This document shows, piece by piece, positions 6,432-11,464 of a stretch of 11,464 nt of DNA (position 1 is its first letter; each line of letters starts with the position of its first letter). A model generated the notes under the pieces. The model ran no database searches. It worked only from the letters and a program-made list of their open reading frames with translations, and was not told the DNA's origin. The stretch is from Thermoplasmata archaeon (GTDB taxonomy: Archaea > Thermoplasmatota > Thermoplasmata > Thermoplasmatales > Thermoplasmataceae). The stretch lies in assembly GCA_021850505.1 (NCBI GenBank), contig JAJZLW010000091.1, positions 1 through 11,464 of the forward strand. The letters run 5' to 3'. The translations under genes and the position numbers were made by a program.

Positions 6432-6441
6432 AAAATATTTA
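6432..6441 (+). promoter_or_regulatory. TATA box of the disulfide reductase gene
   Basis: AAAATATTTA, 34-43 bases before the ATG at 6475. It predicts a start of transcription near 6461 and a leader carrying AAAGGT at 6462-6467. This indicates that the reductase has its own promoter rather than depending on the zinc-finger gene 54 bases upstream. No CARF-type palindrome is seen here. Confidence 0.45.
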
Positions 6442-6474
6442 TCAATTATCCCATGCTAACTAAAGGTAATGACT

Positions 6475-7827
6475 ATGACATCAAAGTTTGATTTAATAAT
6501 AATTGGTTCAGGCTCGGCTGCAACCACTGTTGCATTCAAGGCAATTAAAAGCGGTGAAAAGGTCGCTGTGATTGACCAGAAACCCATAGGAGGAACATGC
6601 GCACTGAGAGGTTGCGATCCAAAAAAAGTTCTGGTTGGGGTTACCGATGCCTTGGAATATGCCAGGAAACTCCAGAGTCATGGGGTCTCTAAGTTAAGTG
6701 GCCAGATTGGATGGGATGAACTAATGGAGTTTAAGCGTTCGTTCACCGAACCAATGTCTTTAAGGATAGAAGGAAGTCTTCGTAAAAACAGCATAGAAGT
6801 CGTACATGGAAGGGCGAAATTCATGGGGCCGGAAACACTGGAAGTTGAGGGCAAGACCTTTGAAGCGAGCAGATTCCTCATAGCTTCTGGCGTAAAAGCA
6901 GCAACACTGAATTTTCCCGGTTCGGATCTACTGATAGATAATGAAGGATTCCTCAGCATGCCTACCCTACCAAAGAAGCTTGTTTTTGTCGGAGGTGGAT
7001 ACATTTCGGTTGAATTTGCCAGTATTGCAAAAAAGGCTGGTTCTGAGGTAACCATAATTCAGCATTCTGGCAGAATTTTATCAAACTTCGACAGGGAAAT
7101 GGCAGATATTCTTACCAATCTTTTACGGGAATCTGGTATTGAAGTATCTGTCAATACCTCTGTAAATGAGGTAAGAAAAGTTGACAGGAGGTTTGAAATA
7201 AGACTGACGAGAGAAGGCAAGGACGAGGTTATCTATGCAGATGCAGTTGTTCACGGTGCAGGAAGGGAATTTGATTCTGAGATGGGGCTCGAGGCCGCAA
7301 ATATTAAATGGTCAAGGATGGGAGTGGAAGTCAATGATTCCCTGCAGAGTGTTTCCAACCCTCGAATTTACGCAGCAGGAGACTCAGCGGATACTCCTGG
7401 ACCCAAACTTACACCTGTAGCGGCCATGGAAGGAAACATAGCTGCGGAAAACCTTCTTAATGGGACTTCGTTGAAAGCAGACTACAATGGAATCCCAACC
7501 ACAGTCTTCTCCACCCCTCCCCTTGCAATGGTCGGAATCACTGAAGAACAGGCTCTTAAAAAAGGGCTCAAGATCAATGTGAAAAAAGGAGATATGACTT
7601 CATGGTATAATTCACGGAGGAGGATGATTCCAAAATCCTTCTATAAGGTCATCCTTGATGATGACTCGAAAAAAGTCCTGGGGGCACATATACTTGGAGA
7701 GAACTCTGAAGAAGTGATCAACATTTTTGCTATGGCAATAAGGCTGGAGATAAATGTAGATACACTGCTATCCATGCCGTTTACCTATCCATCAGACACA
7801 AACGACTTAAAGTATATGATCGGATAA
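6475..7827 (+). CDS. FAD/NAD(P)-dependent disulfide reductase (LPD/GR/MerA family)
   Basis: A 450-residue class I pyridine nucleotide-disulfide oxidoreductase. It shows the FAD motif LIIIGSGSAA at the N-terminus, a redox-active pair in GGTCALRGCDPKK (C42, C47), the NAD(P) motif VFVGGGYISVEFA, the second FAD motif IYAAGDSADTPGPKLTPVA and a dimerisation domain. Normal enzymes of this family have D/VPKK after the second cysteine and end with an HPT-X-E motif that supplies the base. Here the matching place reads FTYPSDTNDLKYM, so His is replaced by Tyr and no Glu follows. Glutathione reductase, lipoamide dehydrogenase or mercuric reductase should therefore not be assumed. The strand after the dinucleotide motif reads TIIQHSGRIL, which leaves NADH or NADPH open. 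ATG 6469 is also in frame, but 6475 is better spaced from AAAGGT. Soluble flavoprotein. Confidence 0.88.
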   Translation: MTSKFDLIIIGSGSAATTVAFKAIKSGEKVAVIDQKPIGGTCALRGCDPKKVLVGVTDALEYARKLQSHGVSKLSGQIGWDELMEFKRSFTEPMSLRIEGSLRKNSIEVVHGRAKFMGPETLEVEGKTFEASRFLIASGVKAATLNFPGSDLLIDNEGFLSMPTLPKKLVFVGGGYISVEFASIAKKAGSEVTIIQHSGRILSNFDREMADILTNLLRESGIEVSVNTSVNEVRKVDRRFEIRLTREGKDEVIYADAVVHGAGREFDSEMGLEAANIKWSRMGVEVNDSLQSVSNPRIYAAGDSADTPGPKLTPVAAMEGNIAAENLLNGTSLKADYNGIPTTVFSTPPLAMVGITEEQALKKGLKINVKKGDMTSWYNSRRRMIPKSFYKVILDDDSKKVLGAHILGENSEEVINIFAMAIRLEINVDTLLSMPFTYPSDTNDLKYMIG

Positions 7828-7907
7828 TGTTGGACATTAGGCATAAAACTTTCAACTCCTTAATTCAAATACTAGAATTGATGGGCATATAGTAGTCGCC
7901 TAAAGCA

Positions 7908-7932
7908 TTAATCAAATCCCGACCGGTCCATT
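7908..7932 (+). repeat. Imperfect direct repeat, copy 1
   Basis: TTAATCAAATCCC followed by GACCGGTCCATT. It matches 9347-9371 in 22 of 25 bases, in the same orientation, 1439 bases apart. The pair brackets the vapBC operon and the gene-poor stretch. The TCAAATCCC...TCCA pattern recalls the 3' end of a tRNA gene, as in archaeal attachment sites, but no tRNA body precedes it. Confidence 0.5.
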
Positions 7933-7965
7933 GAACTAATTATGCTTTTGAATGAAGTGACCATG

Positions 7966-8082
7966 TCATGCAAAAATGTACTTATTTATTCTTGAAGCCT
8001 CTTTACAAATAGAGTATGTATCGCCTTTGTTTAAGATTTCGTATAGCACATCGCGGATGGGGTGAAGATAGGAATTTCCCAA
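7966..8082 (-). pseudogene. Possible remnant of an unidentified gene (C-terminus)
   Basis: A minus-strand open stretch of 38 codons, bounded upstream by TGA at 8083-8085 and ending in TGA at 7966-7968. It begins LGNSYLHPIRDVLYEILNKG and ends ASRINKYIFA. The mix of charged and hydrophobic residues looks like a real helical protein tail. An overlapping frame (FDSPARNILIGKFLSSPHP) looks equally protein-like, so a frameshifted ancestor is possible. I cannot name the family. Confidence 0.22.
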
Positions 8083-8540
8083 TCAAAATATTACGGGCCG
8101 GTGAGTCGAATTTACAACCTTACCCATGATCTTTGAATTTCACTCTCCATTTCTTCATTAGTGTGGAATAGGCAAATTGAACATATAGCTATGATAATCA
8201 GATAAATGATCAAGAAATCTAGGTCACATCTTGTTTAACTCACACCCCGGTTGGGCCCCTATCCAAATCTGCCACATAATTCAAACTTGCTCCTGTAAAG
8301 ATGAAGCCTGTAATTCATAGATATCTTTGAAAGCGAATTGGAGGGGAGCAATAATGAAGATACATTAATATTTGGTCCATGAAATAGCATAAGAAAGGCG
8401 TCATTTAGGCGCTTGAGACAAAATGCTTTCCCATAAACAGTTTCGATTTTGCACTAATCACTTTTGTTGGAGGGTATTCTTATCACTGTTTTGCTATCAA
8501 TTCTATTTTTTTTAGAAGGCTTTTCATTTCCTATAGTTTT

Positions 8541-8583
8541 GGTATGAAGGTAAATAATTTTATACCGATATACCATTTGTACC
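8541..8583 (+). promoter_or_regulatory. vapB promoter with GGTA/TACC operator half-sites
   Basis: An AT-rich box (AATTTTATA, about 8556-8563) lies about 25 bases before the vapB ATG, suggesting a leaderless message. On its left are GGTAT (8541) and AGGTA (8548), with GG steps eight bases apart. On its right are TACC at 8563, 8571 and 8580, eight to nine bases apart. These opposed half-sites around the TATA box fit cooperative binding by ribbon-helix-helix dimers, that is, autoregulation by VapB or VapBC. Confidence 0.5.
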
Positions 8584-8586
8584 TAT

Positions 8587-8847
8587 ATGAAAGTGAAAAC
8601 GAGTATATCCATAGATAACGAGATTTGGATAGAGCTCAAGAATCTTGCATTACAACGAGGTAAGGACATAAGCTCGATCCTGAAGGATGCTATCGAAAAC
8701 GAGCTGTATTTAGATTTAGACAAATCATTAATGAAATATTCAAAGTATGGCAAATCTGACCTAGATTTTGAGCCGATTAAACCAAATAGTGAAATTTCTG
8801 ACCTAGTAAGGAGCATGAGGGATGACCGAGAAAATCGCATATCTTGA
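8587..8847 (+). CDS. vapB: VapB-type antitoxin, ribbon-helix-helix
   Basis: An 86-residue protein starting with the ribbon-helix-helix pattern: KVKTSISIDNEIWIELKNLA gives the DNA-binding strand and first helix, and QRGKDISSILKDAIENEL gives the turn and second helix. The polar C-terminal half (about 45-86, with several Asp, Glu and Pro) would wrap and block the toxin. It overlaps vapC by 26 bases, so the two are translationally coupled. It should repress its own promoter through the GGTA/TACC sites upstream. Protein and position both argue for an antitoxin; the exact VapB subclass is not certain. Confidence 0.82.
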   Translation: MKVKTSISIDNEIWIELKNLALQRGKDISSILKDAIENELYLDLDKSLMKYSKYGKSDLDFEPIKPNSEISDLVRSMRDDRENRIS

Positions 8848-9277
8848 CAGTAGCGCAATCGTAAAGAGGTATGTGTATGAAACTGGATCAGAATTTATTC
8901 GTGCACAATACAACGACGCCTATCTTGGAAATGTTCTGCTTTCGTTTAATGTTTGGAATATTGGAGAGGTCTTTGGAGTATTTGACAGGGCTCATAGGCA
9001 AGAGAGAATTACAAATAAACAGTTGAATGAAGTTATGGGCAGATTCTCGAATGAAACCGCGAGGCTCAAGAAGATTAGCAGAATAAGGATAATCACCTTA
9101 TCAGAAAGTATTCTAGAAAGTAGCTGGGATGTTGTAATAAAACACCATATCTATGTTGCTGATGCCTTGCAGATTATAAGTGCTATTGAAGTTGGATGTG
9201 GCGAGTTTTACACTGGTGATGAAAAGCTTCATAAGTTAGCACTCTCCTCAGGCTTAAATTCTATTTATTTGGGATGA
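8822..9277 (+). CDS. vapC: VapC-type PIN-domain ribonuclease toxin
   Basis: A 151-residue PIN-domain protein. The acidic metal-binding residues are in place: D9 in AYLDSSAIVKRY, E49 in NIGEVFG, D114 in YVADALQI and D133 in FYTGDEKLHKLA. VapC toxins use this site with Mg2+ or Mn2+ to cut tRNA or rRNA when the antitoxin is lost. The length is at the upper end of the family, with a long helical middle part (about 53-100). GAGGG precedes the ATG, which lies within the end of vapB. Intact catalytic residues suggest an active module rather than a relic. The target RNA cannot be inferred from sequence. Confidence 0.88.
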   Translation: MTEKIAYLDSSAIVKRYVYETGSEFIRAQYNDAYLGNVLLSFNVWNIGEVFGVFDRAHRQERITNKQLNEVMGRFSNETARLKKISRIRIITLSESILESSWDVVIKHHIYVADALQIISAIEVGCGEFYTGDEKLHKLALSSGLNSIYLG

Positions 9278-9305
9278 TCATAATTACCTCAAAATAAACA
9301 ACCGT

Positions 9306-9319
9306 ACTTTAATTAAAGT
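9306..9319. repeat. 14-base perfect palindrome
   Basis: ACTTTAATTAAAGT, 29 bases after the vapC stop. It is too AT-rich to be a strong RNA hairpin. Termination of vapC or protein binding are both possible; its composition means chance cannot be excluded. Confidence 0.4.
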
Positions 9320-9346
9320 GTGCTTGATGTTATTAACTTAAAACTT

Positions 9347-9371
9347 TTAATCAAATCCCCGCCGATCCATT
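9347..9371 (+). repeat. Imperfect direct repeat, copy 2
   Basis: TTAATCAAATCCC followed by CGCCGATCCATT, matching 7908-7932 in 22 of 25 bases. With copy 1 it encloses the vapBC operon, and the second toxin-antitoxin pair begins just outside. The palindrome TTAAAA-C-TTTTAA overlaps its left end. Confidence 0.5.
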
Positions 9372-9561
9372 CTAACAACAATTGAATTTCCTTATTATCG
9401 GAAATATTAGGAAAAATGCATAATTTTCCACATAAATGCGAAGAAAACTCAATAAACTGCTTAAATAAGTCTTAAATGAAATCAGCTCATTTTCAAGTAA
9501 TTTAGAAGTCAGATAATTTAACTTTATAATGCGACATGCTATATGTGACAACATAAATCGT

Positions 9562-9576
9562 TATATATCAAATATA
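9562..9576 (+). promoter_or_regulatory. TATA box of the second toxin-antitoxin operon
   Basis: TTATATATCAAATAT about 12-26 bases before the GTG at 9588. This spacing predicts a leaderless message and supports the GTG as the start. Just upstream ACATGCTATATGT forms a short inverted repeat that could be an operator. Confidence 0.4.
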
Positions 9577-9587
9577 GATAGTAAATA

Positions 9588-9812
9588 GTGTCCAAATCAG
9601 AAATCACTACAATTCAGTTGGAGAGATCAGTACTAGAAGCACTTAAAAGAGTTAAGAGATATCCGCGAGAGACCTATAGCGAAACAATTCTTAACCTCAT
9701 AAAAAATGCAGACGAAACAAGAGAATTGGGAACTTTCGTACAAAAGGCCCAGGAAGAGAAGATGAAACAGCTTTGGGAAGAAGGCGATTACTCAGGATGG
9801 GAACATGCCTGA
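9588..9812 (+). CDS. Antitoxin-like small protein (RHH/DUF7557-like)
   Basis: A 74-residue protein. ITTIQLERSVLEALKRVKRY gives a strand then a helix, and ETYSETILNLIKNA a second helix, in the ribbon-helix-helix pattern of small archaeal antitoxins. The C-terminal half is acidic and Trp-rich (EEGDYSGWEHA), as expected for a toxin-wrapping tail. The start is GTG (VSKSE...); the frame has no ATG near the N-terminus and the TATA box is at the right distance. It overlaps the next gene by 8 bases. The assignment to antitoxin rests mainly on this pairing; the family name is tentative. Confidence 0.7.
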   Translation: MSKSEITTIQLERSVLEALKRVKRYPRETYSETILNLIKNADETRELGTFVQKAQEEKMKQLWEEGDYSGWEHA

Positions 9813-10122
9813 ACCAGGTGATGTAGTAATAACAAGGGTGAAATTCACTGATTCTGACAACTCTAAAATTCGTCCAGCCCTTATATTGTTCGAGGAATTA
9901 GGTAACGTTATCATAGCCGGGATAACAACTAACACAAGAATGAATGGTATAAGGATATCCAAGAGTGATGGCGCTGCTCAGGACAGTGTGATTAAATTGA
10001 ATTATATCTTTACTATTACAAATGAGGCAATAATCAAAACGGTATTTCAGTTGAGCAGTGAAAAAAGGAATTTAGTTTTTGATGAACTCACGAAGAAGTT
10101 TTCTGTCCTGAAATATTCTTGA
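9805..10122 (+). CDS. MazF/PemK-like endoribonuclease toxin
   Basis: A 105-residue protein of the MazF/PemK fold. It opens with PEPGDVVITRVKFTD, the usual GDVV strand, followed by KIRPALIL (R23 matches the conserved catalytic-site Arg). GITTNTR comes next and then DSVIKLNYIFTITNEAIIK, the family's D-S-hydrophobic-L-IFT region. MazF-type toxins cut mRNA at short sequence motifs. The gene begins inside the end of the antitoxin gene, which couples their translation. The start ATG codes MPEPG, typical of the family. The protein is full length and shows no sign of decay. Confidence 0.78.
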   Translation: MPEPGDVVITRVKFTDSDNSKIRPALILFEELGNVIIAGITTNTRMNGIRISKSDGAAQDSVIKLNYIFTITNEAIIKTVFQLSSEKRNLVFDELTKKFSVLKYS

Positions 10123-10508
10123 TAAAATTCTATAATAGCTATAATGGTCATTGTCTTCTAAATACATATAACAAATTTCTGTCTAAATATATTTCATAAG
10201 GAGTTGCAAATATTGGCGCCCTATTATTATCTGACAGAGAGATCTCTGCAGGTGCAATCCGAGTGAACCGCTAGCCGCCGTCCTCTTGGGTTTTGCGGAA
10301 TCTCTTGAAAATGTGGAATTTTTGAAGAAAAAACTGTAGGGTTGGGAATATAACTAGATTTTTTCTAGACATACCAAGAGAAATGATGTTTGCTGAAACC
10401 TGCATCATTTGTTTAGCTCTGCAAACATGTCCCTCAATGAAAAGAGTCGCTTGGAGGACCTCTTGTCGAGCGTAAGCGTAAAAGTGCATCGGCAACCCGT
10501 AGTGATCG
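10123..10508. other. Intergenic region with overlapping inverted repeats
   Basis: No gene is convincing in these 386 bases. The left part is AT-rich; from about 10215 the base composition shifts towards GC, as in the neighbouring DHFR-like gene. A small hairpin CTAGA-T5-TCTAG lies at 10354-10368. Two 8-base inverted repeats that share bases lie at 10381-10428. A minus-strand tail ending LRDMFAELNK and a stop is the most protein-like stretch, but it is too short to name. Confidence 0.4.
10381..10428. repeat. Two mutually exclusive inverted repeats
   Basis: AAATGATG (10381-10388) pairs with CATCATTT (10403-10410), and ATGTTTGC (10386-10393) pairs with GCAAACAT (10421-10428). The two left arms share three bases, so only one stem can form at full length at a time. 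Confidence 0.45.
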
Positions 10509-11072
10509 CTAGTGGACAGGTTCGTAATGTAATGCAACCACACCATTACCAAACTCTCTGGCAGAAATCAGCTTGAGTTTATGTCTCTTCTGATCATCTG
10601 CGAAGAGGAGCTTACCCGCACCCAAAATGATGGGCCGAATCCGGATCCGGTACTCGTCGATCAGTTCTTTCCTTACAAGTGCAGACACAAGAGTCCCGCT
10701 CCCCACGATCACCATGTCCTTTCCGGGATCGTTTTTGAGCCTAGCTACTGCGTCGACCGGGTTTTCGCGTATCAGCACTGCTGGCCGCCACTTAACTTCC
10801 GGGAGCGTGCGAGAGAATACCACCTTCTGAAGTCCATTCAGCTGTCCGATGATCTCAGAGTCGAATCCGTCAGGGCTCGGAGATGCTTTTGGCCAGAATT
10901 CACTGAATTCCTGATAGGTGACTCGACCATACAGCATGGCGTCAACTCTTCGAAGAATCTGCTTCGACCATTCAATTTCCTCCTTATCAAATTCGAACCA
11001 ATCTATTTCATTCTTTGGATCCGTGTAGTAGCCGTCCAAAGAGATTATGGTGTCCAGGATGACTTTTCGCAT
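10509..11072 (-). CDS. RibD_C / dihydrofolate reductase-like protein
   Basis: A 187-residue protein of the DHFR-like RibD C-terminal family (YyaP/YwjB type). It shows the opening strand KVILDTIISLDGYYTDP with SLDG at 11-14, AMLYGRVTYQEF (45-56), the nucleotide-binding VIVGSGTLVSAL (121-132) and the closing EYRIRIRPIILGAGKLLF block. Members are NADPH-dependent reductases of mostly unknown substrate; true folate or riboflavin roles are not shown. The start is ATG 11072, about 20-25 bases after a TATATATATT box, probably without a leader. Codon and base use look richer in G and C than in the toxin-antitoxin genes next door, and an insertion sequence lies beside it, so recent acquisition from a bacterial or other archaeal source is plausible. 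Confidence 0.85.
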   Translation of the reverse strand: MRKVILDTIISLDGYYTDPKNEIDWFEFDKEEIEWSKQILRRVDAMLYGRVTYQEFSEFWPKASPSPDGFDSEIIGQLNGLQKVVFSRTLPEVKWRPAVLIRENPVDAVARLKNDPGKDMVIVGSGTLVSALVRKELIDEYRIRIRPIILGAGKLLFADDQKRHKLKLISAREFGNGVVALHYEPVH

Positions 11073-11085
11073 GCTTTCTTATTTG

Positions 11086-11099
11086 AGGTAAATATATAT
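11086..11099 (-). promoter_or_regulatory. TATA box of the DHFR-like gene
   Basis: AGTATATATATTTA read on the minus strand, 14-27 bases before the ATG at 11072. This places the transcript start at or within a few bases of the ATG. It also limits where the neighbouring insertion sequence can end (beyond about 11100). Confidence 0.5.
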
Positions 11100-11195
11100 A
11101 CTTACGTCGTAACTTAGTTTACGCTTTTGGGATTAACCCTTAACTCATCACTTTTTGCGTAATAGATACGAGTCAATCGCAACTTTTTGAACAAG

Positions 11196-11464
11196 TTACT
11201 TCGCCTTTTTGGGTACCACGCTCATCATCTCCTTCTTCTCGAAACCATACATCTTGATCCTCGAAAGTATCAGGAGAATATCCCTCACGCTGTATTTCCC
11301 CTCTATCAAGTTCAGTATCTGGAAGTCCAGGTACAGCGACAGGAGGTTCAGGAACATGTAGGTGAAGAGCATGTGGTCTTCCCTCAGATATGACCTGTCA
11401 ACCTCAAGATCGTTCTTGTAAACATTGAATGCGTATCCCACATATTCACGCTGCTTGTGCAGCC
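11196..11464 (-). CDS. IS1634-like DDE transposase, C-terminal part
   Basis: A minus-strand frame open from the right edge to TAA at 11196 covers the last 88 residues of a transposase. The pattern NDLEVDRSYLREDHMLFTYM, then FLNLLSLYLDFQILN, KYSVRDILLILSRIKMYG and MMSVVPKKAK, matches the end of IS1634/IS4-superfamily transposases. In these the glutamate of the DDE site lies just before this region and the tail ends with a VPKK-type segment. The body of about 400 or more residues would lie outside the window. There is an in-frame GTG at 11439-11441, but the reading frame continues through the edge without a stop, so it is not the true start. The element's end must lie between the stop and about 11100; no matching terminal repeat can be defined from one end. 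Confidence 0.78.
   Translation of the reverse strand, partial: LHKQREYVGYAFNVYKNDLEVDRSYLREDHMLFTYMFLNLLSLYLDFQILNLIEGKYSVRDILLILSRIKMYGFEKKEMMSVVPKKAK

Larger units (their letters stand above)
7828..8540. other. Gene-poor stretch with eroded coding remnants
   Basis: No intact gene is visible in this stretch of about 710 bases; all frames are broken by stops. On the minus strand 7966-8082 reads as a protein-like tail (LHPIRDVLYEILNKG...) ending in a stop. Just upstream a short ATG frame reads MKKWRVKFKDHG and then stops. The stretch also carries direct-repeat copy 1 (7908-7932). It looks like decayed accessory DNA at the border between the metabolic block and the toxin-antitoxin region. Confidence 0.45.
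9278..9561. other. AT-rich intergenic region between two toxin-antitoxin pairs
   Basis: No gene is supported in these roughly 280 bases; the one longer frame (minus, 9372-9554) is low-complexity and AT-driven. Structure seen: a perfect 14-base palindrome ACTTTAATTAAAGT at 9306-9319, which may end the vapC transcript; a second palindrome TTAAAA-C-TTTTAA at 9338-9350; and direct-repeat copy 2 directly after it. Confidence 0.45.

Noticed and set aside
7908..7932. A tRNA gene ending here
   Set aside because: Only a 3'-end-like stretch is present; no matching acceptor, D-arm or anticodon arm lies upstream, and the loop start (AATCAAAT) does not fit a normal T-loop.
9372..9554. 60-codon minus-strand frame between the two toxin-antitoxin pairs
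   Set aside because: AT-driven low-complexity sequence with no recognisable features.
10271..10552. 93-codon minus-strand frame downstream of the DHFR-like gene
   Set aside because: It starts inside the DHFR-like gene in another frame, matches no family I know, and has no promoter or ribosome site of its own.
10581..11117. 178-codon plus-strand frame antisense to the DHFR-like gene
   Set aside because: A shadow of a well-supported gene; its sequence lacks any family pattern.
1..11464. CRISPR array near the CARF regulator
   Set aside because: No regularly spaced repeats or cas genes were seen; the three operator copies are far apart and promoter-bound.

Overview
The window reads as archaeal DNA, most likely from the Thermoplasmatales or a close relative; this assignment is inference. 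The evidence is promoters made of a TATA-like box about 25 bases before the start, short or absent leaders, a CARF-type winged-helix regulator, PIN/RHH toxin-antitoxin genes, and several TTG or GTG start candidates. No rRNA, complete tRNA or CRISPR array is visible.

Positions 1-3529 (all minus strand): a DUF427 protein, then EgtB and EgtD, the iron-dependent sulfoxide synthase and histidine trimethylase of ergothioneine synthesis, separated by 5 bases. Downstream is the first 58 codons of an unidentified membrane protein that runs off the left edge. An OsmC-type thiol peroxidase lies upstream of the DUF427 gene and is divergent from the next block. No egtA, egtC or egtE is present.

Positions 3530-7827: a plus-strand pair encodes a double-domain AhpD-like protein (CPHC active site) and a haloacid-dehalogenase-type hydrolase. 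A convergent gene encodes a CARF plus winged-helix regulator. Divergent from it is a membrane protein with an N-terminal C2H2 zinc finger, followed by an FAD/NAD(P) disulfide reductase whose usual C-terminal His-Glu pair appears to be missing. A palindrome with core TCAAC-N-GTTGA occurs three times in the window, always in a promoter: between osmC and the ahpD-like gene, before the regulator, and before the zinc-finger gene. The simplest reading is a small redox/thiol regulon controlled by the CARF regulator.

Positions 7828-11464 look like accessory DNA: a roughly 760-base gene-poor stretch with an eroded coding remnant, a VapBC pair bracketed by 25-base imperfect direct repeats, a second toxin-antitoxin pair of the RHH-like/MazF-PemK type, a RibD_C/DHFR-like reductase, and the C-terminal end of an IS1634-like transposase cut by the right edge.

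Taken together, the left two-thirds is themed on low-molecular-weight thiols and peroxide or electrophile defence, and the right third on mobile and stability functions.
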